A stretch of 50,734 bases of DNA from Novacetimonas hansenii JCM 7643 (GCF_000964405.1 NZ_BANE01000067.1:1-50734), one strand, 5' to 3'; shown: positions 28,471 to 37,050, numbered from the stretch's first letter. Numbers and translations: made by a program. Notes: generated by a model not told the origin, from the letters alone.

Positions 28471-30057
28471 ATGACACACTCCAGGCCATCCCCCCTTACC
28501 TGCCCGCCGTCCCGCACGCCGCTTCCCCGCAACCGGGCGCGGGCGCGACGCGCACTCTGGCGGCTCCTGCCGCTGGCATTGCCTGCGGCCCTGCTGGGCG
28601 GATGCATGGTCGGACCGAACTATCACCGTCCCTCCGCCATCGTGTCCGCACGATTCAAGGAACTGCAACCCGCGCCCGGGTGGGAACGCGCGGCCCCGCA
28701 GATGGCCAGCCTGCCCAAGCATGACTGGTGGACCATCTATAACGACCCGATCCTGAACGGGCTGGAATCACAGGTGGCTGTCTCCAACCAGAACGTCAAG
28801 GAATACGAGGCGAACTACCGCAGCGCACGCGCCATGATCGACAGCGTGCGCGCGCAGCTTTTCCCCACCATCAGCGGCAGCCTTGGCTTTAACCGTAACG
28901 CGCACGGGGCAGGATCACTGTCGTCATCGGGAAGTTCGCTGTATGGCAAGAGCCAGTACAACACCTATGACATCGGCCCCTCCGCCAGTTGGGATCTGGA
29001 TGTGTGGGGCAAGATCCGTCGCCAGATCCAGCAGCAGGTGACGACAGCACAGGCCAGCGCCGCGGACCTTGCCAATGCCACCCTGTCCTATCAGGCACAG
29101 TTGGCGACGGCGTATTTCAACCTGCGTTATCAGGATTCCCTGCACGACCTGCTCGAACGCTATGTCCGTTTCAATGAACAGGCGTTGCAGATCACGCAGA
29201 ACCAATATGACGCGGGCACTGCTGATCCGACCGCCGTGCTTCAGGCGCGCACCACACTGGAACAGAACCGCGCCGCACTGGTGCAGACAGGCGTGGCCCG
29301 CGCACAGTACGAACATGCGATCGCCGTCCTGATTGGCAAGCCACCTGCCGACCTGACCATCGCGGCGGGTGAACTGACCCGCACCATCCCGCCCATTCCG
29401 GTTACGGTTCCTGCCGACCTGCTGCAACGCCGTCCCGACATTGCGTCAGCCGAACGCGCGATGGAGGAATATAATGCCCAGATCGGTGTGGACATCGCCG
29501 CCTTCTTCCCCGACATCACCATCACCGCCAGTTTTGAGCAGAGTGGCGGCGACCCTGTCACATCATTGATGAGTGCGGCCAATCGCATCTGGTCACTGGG
29601 GGCTGCGGCAACGGAAACCCTGTTTTCCGGTGGGTCGCGCACTGCCGCCGTGCATGAAGCGAATGCACAATATGACGCCGCTGTCGCCACCTATCGCCAG
29701 ACAGTGCTGACGGCGCTGCAATCGACAGAAGACAGCCTGTCAAACCTGCGCATTCTGGCACAGCAGCAGGAACAGCAGCAAAAGGCGCTGGAATTCGCCA
29801 ATCGTTCGGTGGAAGTGGCCCTGAACCAGTACAAGGCCGGGACCGAGATCTATACAACCGTCATCACCAACGAGACCTCGGCGCTAAGCGATGCGGAAAA
29901 CGTGCTGTCCATCCAGCAACAGCGCGTGGTGGACAGCGTGAACCTTGTCGAGGCACTGGGCGGTGGATGGGATGTGTCACGCCTGCCGACGAAGGCGTCC
30001 TTGCAGAAGGATAACCCGTTCCTGCCGTCCTTTATCCAAAAGGACAAGAACCAGTAA
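28471..30057 (+). CDS. Outer membrane efflux lipoprotein (NodT family)
   Basis: This 528-residue TolC-like channel completes the RND pump. A basic N-terminus and hydrophobic signal end in the lipobox LLGGC, with Cys45 as the predicted lipidated residue. The NodT-type start of the mature protein is MVGPNYHRP. Two outer membrane efflux repeats follow, with long coiled-coil helices and the ADLLQRRPDIASAERAM motif. ATG 28471 is 5 bases behind the mdtC stop; an upstream in-frame codon at 28390 lies inside mdtC and is less likely. The basic stretch before the signal is longer than usual. Confidence 0.92.
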   Translation: MTHSRPSPLTCPPSRTPLPRNRARARRALWRLLPLALPAALLGGCMVGPNYHRPSAIVSARFKELQPAPGWERAAPQMASLPKHDWWTIYNDPILNGLESQVAVSNQNVKEYEANYRSARAMIDSVRAQLFPTISGSLGFNRNAHGAGSLSSSGSSLYGKSQYNTYDIGPSASWDLDVWGKIRRQIQQQVTTAQASAADLANATLSYQAQLATAYFNLRYQDSLHDLLERYVRFNEQALQITQNQYDAGTADPTAVLQARTTLEQNRAALVQTGVARAQYEHAIAVLIGKPPADLTIAAGELTRTIPPIPVTVPADLLQRRPDIASAERAMEEYNAQIGVDIAAFFPDITITASFEQSGGDPVTSLMSAANRIWSLGAAATETLFSGGSRTAAVHEANAQYDAAVATYRQTVLTALQSTEDSLSNLRILAQQQEQQQKALEFANRSVEVALNQYKAGTEIYTTVITNETSALSDAENVLSIQQQRVVDSVNLVEALGGGWDVSRLPTKASLQKDNPFLPSFIQKDKNQ

Positions 30058-30082
30058 AAAAGGCCCCCGGCTCAGGCCGGGG
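30056..30082 (-). terminator. Rho-independent terminator for minus-strand transcripts
   Basis: CCCCGGC (30065-30071) pairs with GCCGGGG (30076-30082) around a 4-base loop. On the minus strand the stem is followed by six T (30056-30061). On the plus strand no T-run follows. The site therefore ends transcripts coming from the DUF1328 side, although it touches the stop codon of the outer membrane factor. Confidence 0.75.
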
Positions 30083-30265
30083 ACCCTCTGGAACGCGCAG
30101 CCCGGCAACAAGAGCCGGGAAACTGCCGGACATCGCCCTTGAAACAGGGGAGATGCCTTTTACGACGGTTGGGTCATCCCCTGCCACTGGCAGGATGCTG
30201 ACCGCACTGATGTCCAGACTACGACATGAAGACCGTCAAAAACTTTTATTATTTACAACATGCGT
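30083..30265. other. Intergenic stretch with small hairpins
   Basis: No gene is seen. Short inverted repeats are CCCGGC/GCCGGG (30101-30106 and 30114-30119) and CCTGCC/GGCAGG (30180-30185 and 30189-30194, extended by CAT/ATG). None is followed by a T-run on either strand. Confidence 0.5.
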
Positions 30266-30442
30266 CTAGTTGAACATCGCGCGTGCCAGCAGGACACACA
30301 GCACCACCACGATGACAAAGCCCAGGACCGCGATGAAGAGCAGGACTTTGGCCATCCCTGCCGAAACGGCGGAAATACCGCTAAACCCGAACACCCCGGC
30401 AACCAGCGAGACGACAAGAAAAAACAACGCCAGTTTCAGCAT
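30266..30442 (-). CDS. DUF1328 (YtjA-like) small membrane protein
   Basis: The 58-residue ORF reads MLKLALFFLVVSLVAGVFGF, then SGISAVSAGMAKVLLFIAVL and ends GFVIVVVLCVLLARAMFN. It has two hydrophobic helices separated by the conserved G-F-x-G-I-x-x-x-x-A-G-x-A-K stretch of DUF1328. AGGG lies 10 bases before the ATG. The family is widespread, often stress-induced and of unknown function. A near-match to the EcfG promoter lies 35 bases upstream. A terminator follows downstream at 30056-30082. Confidence 0.9.
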   Translation of the reverse strand: MLKLALFFLVVSLVAGVFGFSGISAVSAGMAKVLLFIAVLGFVIVVVLCVLLARAMFN

Positions 30443-30476
30443 GATATAAAACCCTGTTTCCCCATACGGTTACTGA

Positions 30477-30502
30477 AACGCGGCACCATGATCCAGAGTT
30501 GC
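30477..30502 (-). promoter_or_regulatory. Possible EcfG-like promoter of the DUF1328 gene
   Basis: On the minus strand GCAAC (30498-30502) is followed after 17 bases by CGTT (30477-30480). This is one mismatch from GGAAC-N17-CGTT. It lies 35 bases before the start codon. Confidence 0.4.
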
Positions 30503-30532
30503 CCCGAACATCATGTATGCCGCACGTCGCAA

Positions 30533-30748
30533 TTAACGCCGACGCCACATCAATGTTGCGATAAACGCCACGAATGAGGCCCCAAGCAGCGCGAACAGCG
30601 GACGATCCGCCGTCAGGTCACGCACGGTGTCGCATACACCGCCCAGCCCCCCTGCGCCGCCAACACGCGGGGCGCCAGACGACCATCCATTGGCATCATC
30701 CTGCAACCGGCCAACGCCTTCTTCCAGTTGCGCTTCGAATTCATTCAT
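30533..30748 (-). CDS. Small tail-anchored membrane protein
   Basis: The 71-residue protein starts MNEFEAQLEEGVGRLQDDA, continues through a Gly-rich linker with one Cys (GGAGGLGGVCDTV) and ends in a hydrophobic helix, PLFALLGASFVAFIATLMW, capped by RRR. The layout matches the CsbD-like protein at 18625-18927: an E-G-V-G-R-type helix, then D/E-R-P-L, a membrane helix and a basic tail. It is probably in the YqjD/ElaB-like group. ATG 30748 has AGGGAG about 8 bases upstream; a longer frame to 30793 has no such site. No EcfG-type box was found before it. Function is unknown. Confidence 0.7.
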   Translation of the reverse strand: MNEFEAQLEEGVGRLQDDANGWSSGAPRVGGAGGLGGVCDTVRDLTADRPLFALLGASFVAFIATLMWRRR

Positions 30749-30873
30749 TCCAATTACTCCCTTGCCGGTCATCCGTGGGGCCTTATGCATCATGCGACAC
30801 CCTGCCCCATGGCCGGGTCATATATCCCCATCATGTCGGGGACATCGCGCCCTGTCCATCATGATGGCGGAAT

Positions 30874-31704
30874 TCAGATTTCGGAAGCCTGCCAATATGC
30901 CGGCCGTTCCCCGGGATCAGGTTCCCCGGCGATCAGGGCCTTCAGCCGTTCGACAAGCGCCTGAAGCGCGGGAGAAGAACGGTCACGAGGGCGCGGCCCC
31001 ACCATGAAATCCCCCCGGACAGAAGCCGGGTGCCCCGACAGGACAATAATCCGGTCGGCAAGGATCAGGGCTTCGTCAATGTCATGTGTGACAAACAGGA
31101 CCGTCTTGTGCGTCTGTGCCCAAATCCGAAGCAATTCATCCTGAAGGCCACTGCGCGTAATGGCATCCAGCGCACCAAAGGGCTCATCCATCAGCAACAG
31201 GTCAGGTTCCACCGTCAGGGCGCGGGCGACACCGACGCGCTGACGCTGTCCACCGGATAACTGTCGTGGCCAGCGATCCGCCCTGTCCGCCAGCCCTACC
31301 AGCTCCAGCGACGCCAGCGCACGCGCGTGGCGATCCGCCCGCGACAAGCCGATCCCCTCCAGCCCCAGTTCGACATTCTGTCGCACGGTGCGCCATGGCA
31401 TCAGTTTCGCATCCTGAAACACCAGTGCGGTCGATCGTCCCAGTGGGGATTCCGGGGCTGTCAGGGTGACTGTTCCCTCACTTGGTGGGGTCAGGCCCAT
31501 GATGACACGCAACAGGGTGGATTTCCCCACGCCTGATGGCCCCAGCAGGGCCACGAACTGCCCCTTGTCAATGTCAAGGTCAACACCACGCAGAACGAAG
31601 CTCCTGCCCCTGTCATGGGACAGGCCGATATCGGACAGGCGGACCATCGTGTTATCAGTCGAACTGTCACTGCGGGTCCCGGTTTCGGGCATCGCCATGT
31701 CCAT
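30874..31704 (-). CDS. ABC importer ATPase (SsuB/TauB/NrtD type)
   Basis: The 276-residue ATPase powers the importer encoded with it. Walker A GPSGVGKST is near residues 55-63, the Q-loop lies in VFQDAKLMPW, the signature is LSGGQRQRVGVARAL, Walker B is LLLMDEPFGALD and the switch is LFVTHDIDEAL. The start at 31704 has AGGGA six bases upstream and lies 3 bases behind the permease stop. The family handles sulfonates, taurine, nitrate or pyrimidine-like compounds. The sequence does not tell which. Confidence 0.92.
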   Translation of the reverse strand: MDMAMPETGTRSDSSTDNTMVRLSDIGLSHDRGRSFVLRGVDLDIDKGQFVALLGPSGVGKSTLLRVIMGLTPPSEGTVTLTAPESPLGRSTALVFQDAKLMPWRTVRQNVELGLEGIGLSRADRHARALASLELVGLADRADRWPRQLSGGQRQRVGVARALTVEPDLLLMDEPFGALDAITRSGLQDELLRIWAQTHKTVLFVTHDIDEALILADRIIVLSGHPASVRGDFMVGPRPRDRSSPALQALVERLKALIAGEPDPGERPAYWQASEI

Positions 31705-31707
31705 CTT

Positions 31708-32472
31708 CTATCCCTGCCAGCCCAGAAGCCGCCTGCGCACCACCATGAACAGCATGTCCGTCAACGCGTACAACAACGCCATCGTCAGCATATAGACGAC
31801 GACCAGATCCGTCGCCAGCAGGCTTGATGCCTGCATCATGCGCGCACCGATACCCGGCACGCCAAACAGTTCCGCCGCCACAACCGACATCCATGCCTGC
31901 CCCAGCCCCGTCCGCAACCCGGCAAGCAGACCCGGCGCGGATGCAGGCAGCACAACCTTCATCAAACGTCCGGCGAACCCGCCATGACCAAAGGCGGCCG
32001 CCACTTCATACAGGTCCGGGTCGATCGACTGCACCGCGCCATAGGCGGCGTAGAAATTGATCCAGAAAACCGAAATCGCAATGACAAACGTAGCACCGGC
32101 GGTATTCAACCCGAACCACAGGATCGCAAACGGCACCCAGGCCAACCCCGGTATCGGGCGCAGGACACGCACCACCCCCGCCAGCAACGCATCAAGCGCT
32201 CCAACCGCACCGCACAGCAGGCCCACCAGCGCCCCCAGCACCGTCCCGATCACAAGGCCAAGAAGATAATGCGTCAGGCTGTCGCGGATGGCCGTCTGCC
32301 ATGCCCCATTTCGCACTTCATCCAGCCATGCGGGCCCTAGTGAGGATGGGGCGGGTAACAGTCCGGCGGGCACCCAGCCCAACCGGACCACTGCCTCCCA
32401 TACACCAAACAGCAGTCCCAGCCCCACAGCCCCCAGGCCGAGGCGGATCAGTGATTTCCGGTCAGGCTTCAT
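31708..32472 (-). CDS. ABC importer permease (SsuC/TauC type)
   Basis: The 254-residue inner-membrane protein has six predicted helices and the EAA-type cytoplasmic loop (YEVAAAFGHGGFAGRLMKVV-like with LPASAPGLLAGLRTGLG), which contacts the ATPase. Length matches SsuC (263) and TauC. Its ATG overlaps the stop of the binding protein gene by 4 bases (ATGA), so expression is coupled. Confidence 0.92.
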   Translation of the reverse strand: MKPDRKSLIRLGLGAVGLGLLFGVWEAVVRLGWVPAGLLPAPSSLGPAWLDEVRNGAWQTAIRDSLTHYLLGLVIGTVLGALVGLLCGAVGALDALLAGVVRVLRPIPGLAWVPFAILWFGLNTAGATFVIAISVFWINFYAAYGAVQSIDPDLYEVAAAFGHGGFAGRLMKVVLPASAPGLLAGLRTGLGQAWMSVVAAELFGVPGIGARMMQASSLLATDLVVVYMLTMALLYALTDMLFMVVRRRLLGWQG

Positions 32473-33509
32473 TTCCCCAAACGCCGGTAGCTTTCCAGAT
32501 CAAACAGGTCCGCCACGGGCTGCGCCGTATGCAGAAGGCCATTCTGGACCTCAAAATCCTGCAATTTGGAGACAGAGTCGACAATGATGGAGGGATCGGA
32601 CACGTAATGCGATGCCGACGCCCTCAGGGATTCCTGAACGATTGCCTGTGGAAGCATCCCACCGGCCAGGGCGCTCCTGACATAGGGAACGGCCTCGTCT
32701 GGCGAATGTGACAGCAGGTCGGTCGCCCGCACGAATGCCGCAAGGAACTTGTCCTTCCATTCCGCGCGATCGGGTGCATCCTCGTTCAGGATCGCAAGCA
32801 CCGATCCCGGCTGGCCCGGCATCATGTCATGCCCGGTGGCAAGGATACGGGCCTGTGGCAGGCGATGGCGCACAAGTGTCAGTGTCGGCTCCCGCAGAAC
32901 GGCCGCATCCACGGCACCGGCAAGGAACGCCTGCTGTTCTGCATCAAGATCCACCCCCACGATTTCCGCCACCTGTGCAGGGTCAAGATCGTTGCGGGCC
33001 TTCAGCCAGTAACGCAGCATGGAATCCGGGACGGAGCCAAGAGGCTGCGCCCCGATCTTGGCCTTGCGACCATTGGTCCGGGCGAAATCGTCAAACCGCT
33101 GCTTTAATGCAGCCCCTTCCATTGGTTGGGACGCCGTTTCGGGCAGGCCCTGCGCCAGCGGACCGTTTGCCATGACTTCAAGTTCTTCGATCGCGGCGCT
33201 GGCGACCACCTTTACGTTCACACCATGCGCCCGCGCCTGCAACAAGGGCAGCACCCCGGCCACATAGGCATCAATCTTGCCCGCAGCAAGCGCCTGAATC
33301 GCCTGGGGGCCTGACTGGAAACGGATCAACTGCATGTCGATACCCGCATCCTTCAGCCAATGCCTGCCATCCATGACAAACAGCGGCGCAGAGCCCAGAA
33401 CGGGAATATAGCCGACACGCACCGTCGGGGCAGCATATGCCTGCGTGCACAAGGCCATGACCGCAGCAAAAACATACGTTCCAAAACGTGAAAACATAGA
33501 CCGTGCCAT
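32469..33509 (-). CDS. ABC importer periplasmic binding protein (SsuA/TauA/NrtA type)
   Basis: The protein has a signal peptide (MARSMFSRFGTYVFAAVMAL, cleavage probably after AYA). The mature SsuA/THI5-like fold starts TVRVGYIPVLGSAPLFVM and has the GKIDAYVAGVLPLL motif. About 346 residues from ATG 33509, which has CGGGA nine bases upstream; the ATG at 33518 sits directly on that site and is less likely. First gene of the importer operon (binding protein, permease, ATPase). No ssuD, tauD or nitrate reductase gene is adjacent, so the substrate is open. Confidence 0.9.
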   Translation of the reverse strand: MARSMFSRFGTYVFAAVMALCTQAYAAPTVRVGYIPVLGSAPLFVMDGRHWLKDAGIDMQLIRFQSGPQAIQALAAGKIDAYVAGVLPLLQARAHGVNVKVVASAAIEELEVMANGPLAQGLPETASQPMEGAALKQRFDDFARTNGRKAKIGAQPLGSVPDSMLRYWLKARNDLDPAQVAEIVGVDLDAEQQAFLAGAVDAAVLREPTLTLVRHRLPQARILATGHDMMPGQPGSVLAILNEDAPDRAEWKDKFLAAFVRATDLLSHSPDEAVPYVRSALAGGMLPQAIVQESLRASASHYVSDPSIIVDSVSKLQDFEVQNGLLHTAQPVADLFDLESYRRLGK

Positions 33510-33636
33510 CGCGCGCATTCCCGAAAAATTACCGGAACTTAATCGTTATTAATTCGTACCACCATTCATTAGACGATGCGAATCAGGAAATAAACCTGAG
33601 ACAACGCATAATATGGGACATATCCAGGCATGGCAT

Positions 33637-33666
33637 AAAAAAAGCCCGGCCGAAGCCGGGCTTTTT
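33637..33666 (-). terminator. Terminator of the alpha ribosomal operon
   Basis: GCCCGGC (33644-33650) and GCCGGGC (33655-33661) form a stem around CGAA, with seven A on one side (33637-33643) and five T on the other. It works in both directions. It lies 18 bases past the rplQ stop and ends the long ribosomal transcript on the minus strand. Confidence 0.92.
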
Positions 33667-33684
33667 CAGGAGATCCCGTGGCGA

Positions 33685-34110
33685 TCAGGCCGCCAGGTCT
33701 TCCTTACCTTCGGTCGAAGGACGCGGACCGCTATCCTTGCCCTTGGCCGTCACGTCGCGATCAACCAGTTCGATCACAGCCATGTCGGCCGCATCGCCAT
33801 GGCGCATACCAGCGCGCAGGACGCGGGTATAACCACCAGAGCGGGCCTTGTAACGTTCAGCCACGGCCGAGAACAGTTTCGTCACGATCACATCGTCACG
33901 AAGCTGCGCAAAGGCCTGCCGACGGGCATGCAGGTTGCCCCGCTTGCCAAGGGTGATCAGCTTTTCGACGACCGGACGCAGTTCCTTTGCCTTGGGCAAG
34001 GTGGTCGTGATCTGTTCGTGCTTGATCAGGGCGACGGCCATGTTCCGAAACATGGCCTGTCGATGGGACGAGGTAACGCCGAGCTTCCGGCCAGCAACAC
34101 CGTGACGCAT
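33685..34110 (-). CDS. rplQ: 50S ribosomal protein L17
   Basis: Large-subunit protein of 141 residues with the conserved start [20 protein letters not shown] and the [20 protein letters not shown] segment. The C-terminal 15-20 residues ([19 protein letters not shown]) form a charged tail longer than in E. coli L17 (127). It is the last gene of the rpsM-rpsK-rpoA-rplQ operon, 33 bases after rpoA, with GGAAG before the ATG. Confidence 0.97.
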   Translation of the reverse strand: MRHGVAGRKLGVTSSHRQAMFRNMAVALIKHEQITTTLPKAKELRPVVEKLITLGKRGNLHARRQAFAQLRDDVIVTKLFSAVAERYKARSGGYTRVLRAGMRHGDAADMAVIELVDRDVTAKGKDSGPRPSTEGKEDLAA

Positions 34111-34143
34111 GATGTAGTCTTCCTGTCTTTCCGGTTCAGAGGA

Positions 34144-35163
34144 TCAGAACGGCTCGTCGAGCCTCTTGGCCAGATCTTCAATGTTCTCCGGCGGCCATGC
34201 CGGAACGTTCATACCCAGCGAAAGCCCCATGGCGGTCAGGACTTCCTTGATTTCGTTCAGAGACTTCCGCCCGAAATTCGGGGTACGGAGCATTTCCTGC
34301 TCTGTCTTCTGAACCAGATCGCCAATATAGACGATGTTGTCGTTCTTGAGGCAGTTCGCGCTGCGAACCGACAGTTCAAGCTCGTCAACCTTGCGCAGAA
34401 GGTTGCGATTGAACGGCAGGTCGTCCTGCGGTTCCTCGGTGCGGACCGCACGGGGTTCATCAAAGTTGATGAACAACTGCAACTGGTCCTGAAGGATACG
34501 TGCGGCCAGAGCCACCGAATCCTCGGGCGTCACCGCACCGTTGGTTTCCACCGTCAGCAGCAGGCGGTCATAATCCGTCACCTGTCCCACGCGGGTCTGC
34601 TCGACCTTGTAGGAAACGCGACGCACCGGGGAGTAGATCGCATCAATGGGGATAAGGCCGATCGGTGCGTCCTCGGGCCGGTTGGCCGCAGCAGGAACAT
34701 ATCCCTTGCCCATGTTGACGGTGAACTCCATCCCGAACTTCACGCCTTCATCAAGCGTGCAGATCACGAGATCAGGGTTCATCACCTCAATATCATGGCC
34801 GGTCTGGATCTGGCCTGCACGCACCTCACCCGGACCGGTGGCGGTCAGGACCATGCGCTTGGGGCCTTCGCCATGCATCCGCAGGGCAAGCTGCTTGATG
34901 TTCAGGACGATGTCGGTGACATCCTCACGCACACCCGCAACAGAAGAGAACTCGTGCAGAACGCCGTCAATCTGGATCGCCGTAACCGCGGCCCCCTGCA
35001 GGGAGGACAGCAGAACGCGACGGATCGCATTGCCGAGCGTCATGCCAAAACCACGTTCCAGCGGTTCCGCAACGACAGTCGCCGTGCGCGACGGTTCTGC
35101 CCCCGGTTCAACTTCCAGTTTTTCCGGCTTGATCAGGGATTGCCAGTTTTTCTGGAGGACCAA
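34144..35163 (-). CDS. rpoA: RNA polymerase alpha subunit
   Basis: The 339-residue alpha subunit has the N-terminal assembly domain ([40 protein letters not shown]) and the C-terminal DNA/activator-binding domain ([20 protein letters not shown], about 265-284). The start is TTG: the frame begins TTG-GTC-CTC-CAG (MVLQ), with AAAGG eight bases upstream and no better ATG nearby. rpsD, present in the E. coli operon, is absent here, as in other alphaproteobacteria. Confidence 0.97.
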   Translation of the reverse strand: MVLQKNWQSLIKPEKLEVEPGAEPSRTATVVAEPLERGFGMTLGNAIRRVLLSSLQGAAVTAIQIDGVLHEFSSVAGVREDVTDIVLNIKQLALRMHGEGPKRMVLTATGPGEVRAGQIQTGHDIEVMNPDLVICTLDEGVKFGMEFTVNMGKGYVPAAANRPEDAPIGLIPIDAIYSPVRRVSYKVEQTRVGQVTDYDRLLLTVETNGAVTPEDSVALAARILQDQLQLFINFDEPRAVRTEEPQDDLPFNRNLLRKVDELELSVRSANCLKNDNIVYIGDLVQKTEQEMLRTPNFGRKSLNEIKEVLTAMGLSLGMNVPAWPPENIEDLAKRLDEPF

Positions 35164-35209
35164 GGTAATGGCCTTTCAAGACTGATCTGCCGTCACAAAG
35201 ACAACAGAT

Positions 35210-35266
35210 GGCACCCACACCGGGTGCCTGATGACAATCAGATCCTCCCGCCCCGTCAGGTGACGG
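35210..35266 (-). other. Two hairpins between rpsK and rpoA
   Basis: GGCACCC (35210-35216) pairs with GGGTGCC (35222-35228), and CCGTCA (35253-35258) pairs with TGACGG (35261-35266). They fill the 133-base gap before rpoA. No U-run follows, so RNA processing or folding is likelier than termination. Confidence 0.4.
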
Positions 35267-35296
35267 AACAGGAAGAAGCGAATTCGATTTCCCGGA

Positions 35297-35689
35297 TCAG
35301 ACGCGGCGACGCTTGCGCGGACGGCATCCGTTATGGGGAACCGGCGTCATGTCACGGATGGCCGTGATGGAGAAGCCAACCGCCTGCAGGGCGCGCAGCG
35401 CGCTTTCACGCCCCGAACCAGGACCGGACACTTCGATCTCAAGCGTCTCCATCCCATGCTCACGTGCCTTGCGGCCCGCATCCTCGGCAGCAACCTGGGC
35501 GGCATAAGGTGTCGATTTACGCGACCCCTTGAACCCCTGCGCACCAGCGGACGACCATGCAATCGCATTGCCCTGCGCATCGGAGATGGTGATCATCGTA
35601 TTATTGAAGGTGGACAGCACATGTGCCACCCCGGAAATGATATTCTTCCGCTCTTTCTTACGAATACGCGGTGCCGCAGCTTTCGCCAT
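35297..35689 (-). CDS. rpsK: 30S ribosomal protein S11
   Basis: Platform protein of 130 residues with the family segments [20 protein letters not shown] and [16 protein letters not shown] at the end. Start at 35689; the ribosome site is weak (AGAAG). It lies between rpsM (86-base gap with a long hairpin) and rpoA. Confidence 0.97.
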   Translation of the reverse strand: MAKAAAPRIRKKERKNIISGVAHVLSTFNNTMITISDAQGNAIAWSSAGAQGFKGSRKSTPYAAQVAAEDAGRKAREHGMETLEIEVSGPGSGRESALRALQAVGFSITAIRDMTPVPHNGCRPRKRRRV

Positions 35690-35717
35690 AATCTTCTAGA
35701 TCCTGTCAGTTCATTGG

Positions 35718-35758
35718 GCCTGGCCACAACGCCCCGTGCGGGGCTGTTATGTCCAGGC
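35718..35758 (-). other. Long imperfect hairpin between rpsM and rpsK
   Basis: GCCTGG (35718-35723) pairs with CCAGGC (35753-35758). Inner pairs CA/TG and AAC/GTT and a GCCCCG/CGGGGC tip (35731-35736, 35739-35744) give about 17 pairs with two mismatches and one bulge. It may be a processing or translational-control element in the alpha operon message. Confidence 0.5.
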
Positions 35759-35775
35759 ATATCAAGGCGCCCGTT

Positions 35776-36153
35776 TTAGCGGGCTGCCTTCTTCTTGCCT
35801 GCGATCGCAACCGCCTTACCCTTGCGGGTACGGGCGTTGGTATGTGTCCGCTGGCCATGAACCGGCAGGCCCCGACGATGGCGCAGGCCGCGATAGCAGC
35901 CAAGGTCCATCAGGCGCTTGATGTTCATCGCGACTTCACGGCGAAGATCACCTTCCACGCGATAGTCGTTGTCGATCAGTTCACGGATCTTGACGATCTC
36001 GTCATCGGACAGTTCGTTCACGCGGCGTTCGCCGGGGATCGAAAGCTTGTCACAGATCGTCTGGGCCTTCGTCGCCCCGATACCATAGATATAACGCAGG
36101 GCAATCGTTACCCGCTTGTTCGTTGGGATGTTCACGCCGGCAATACGCGCCAC
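35776..36153 (-). CDS. rpsM: 30S ribosomal protein S13
   Basis: Head protein of 125 residues. It starts at GTG 36153 ([15 protein letters not shown] in frame), with AGGAG eight bases upstream. A longer frame from 36249 would add 32 residues unlike the family. The C-terminus [19 protein letters not shown] is the rRNA-binding tail. It is the first gene of the alpha operon, with its own promoter at 36353-36380 and a leader of about 190 bases. Confidence 0.96.
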   Translation of the reverse strand: MARIAGVNIPTNKRVTIALRYIYGIGATKAQTICDKLSIPGERRVNELSDDEIVKIRELIDNDYRVEGDLRREVAMNIKRLMDLGCYRGLRHRRGLPVHGQRTHTNARTRKGKAVAIAGKKKAAR

Positions 36154-36171
36154 GCCACTTACTCCTCGTCC

Positions 36172-36234
36172 GCCCGTCCGCGACGGGCACTCACATTTCG
36201 GCAGGGCTGCTTCACGCCATCGGGTTACAACCCG
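36172..36234 (-). other. Hairpins in the rpsM leader
   Basis: GCCCGTC (36172-36178) pairs with GACGGGC (36182-36188), ending about 19 bases before the rpsM start codon. CGGGTT (36221-36226) pairs with AACCCG (36229-36234). The leader of the E. coli alpha operon is a translational control site. Whether this one is has not been tested. Confidence 0.4.
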
Positions 36235-36352
36235 GAGCGCCGTGAACATACCGGATAAAAACCGGCCAACCCCATCATCAATTCCAGTTGGTCATACCAG
36301 TGCTGCGTGGCCGATCAACGACTCACGCGGCACTCATACCTTGAGGGCGCGG

Positions 36353-36380
36353 AATATACCCGCCAGCCCATCCAAGTCAA
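36353..36380 (-). promoter_or_regulatory. Sigma-70 promoter of the alpha operon (rpsM)
   Basis: On the minus strand TTGACT (36375-36380) and TATATT (36353-36358) are 16 bases apart, five of six matches each. It lies just after the adk stop codon. The sequence TTCCGCGCCCTC from the -10 end onward (36343-36354) is identical to that at the rpsL promoter. Confidence 0.75.
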
Positions 36381-36390
36381 TTATTCTGCA

Positions 36391-37050
36391 TCACTTTTTC
36401 GTGATACCATCGACAGCAGCAAAGACCTGCTTCGTCACATCGTCGATATCCGCCATGCCATCAATGCGGCACAGACGTCCATGCCCCTCATAATATGGCA
36501 GGATTGGCGCTGTCTGCTCTCGGTATGCCTTCAGGCGTGCCGCCACGGTTTCCCTGCGATCATCCTCACGGCGCACAAAATCGTGCCCACCGCAGACATC
36601 ACATGTACCTTCGACCCTGGGCCGCTTGTACAGGTCATTATACCCCTCACCACATTTGGCGCAGGTAAAACGTCCAGCAATCCGATCAGCCAACGCATCC
36701 TCATCCACATCAAGCAGAAGAACGAGGTCGATATGGCGACCTGTCTTCTTCAACATGGAATCGAGTGCTTCGGCCTGGGCACGCGTCCGGGGGAATCCAT
36801 CAAGGATAAACCCACGGGCGCAGTCCGGACGGTCGATACGCGCCTCAATCAGGGCGATGATCAGGTCATCGGGCACCAACTGCCCCGATGCCATGACGCT
36901 CTTCACCTTCTTGCCCAGCGGGCTGTCCGCCGCGACTTCCGCGCGCAGCATATCGCCCGTGGAAATCTGCGCGATCCCGTAATGGGCCTCCAGCAGTTTC
37001 GACTGGGTCCCTTTTCCGGCCCCCGGCGGCCCAAGAAAAATTATATTCAC
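36391..37050 (-). CDS. adk: Adenylate kinase with zinc-type lid
   Basis: The 219-residue enzyme interconverts ATP + AMP and 2 ADP. The P-loop GPPGAGKGT is at 7-15 and the AMP-site DGFPRT near 84-89. The lid carries four Cys (130, 133, 150, 153) spaced CxxC-x16-CxxC, a zinc-binding lid rather than the His/Ser/Asp/Thr network of E. coli. The start is GTG and overlaps the secY stop by 4 bases. secY-adk adjacency is common. Confidence 0.96.
   Translation of the reverse strand: MNIIFLGPPGAGKGTQSKLLEAHYGIAQISTGDMLRAEVAADSPLGKKVKSVMASGQLVPDDLIIALIEARIDRPDCARGFILDGFPRTRAQAEALDSMLKKTGRHIDLVLLLDVDEDALADRIAGRFTCAKCGEGYNDLYKRPRVEGTCDVCGGHDFVRREDDRRETVAARLKAYREQTAPILPYYEGHGRLCRIDGMADIDDVTKQVFAAVDGITKK

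Noticed and set aside
30056-30082. Terminator of the RND operon
   Set aside because: The stem is next to the stop codon, but the T-run exists only on the minus strand, so it serves the opposite direction.
33613-35367. 584-residue plus-strand open frame opposite rplQ and rpoA
   Set aside because: It mirrors two well-conserved ribosomal operon genes and has no recognisable domain; long antisense frames are expected in high-GC DNA.
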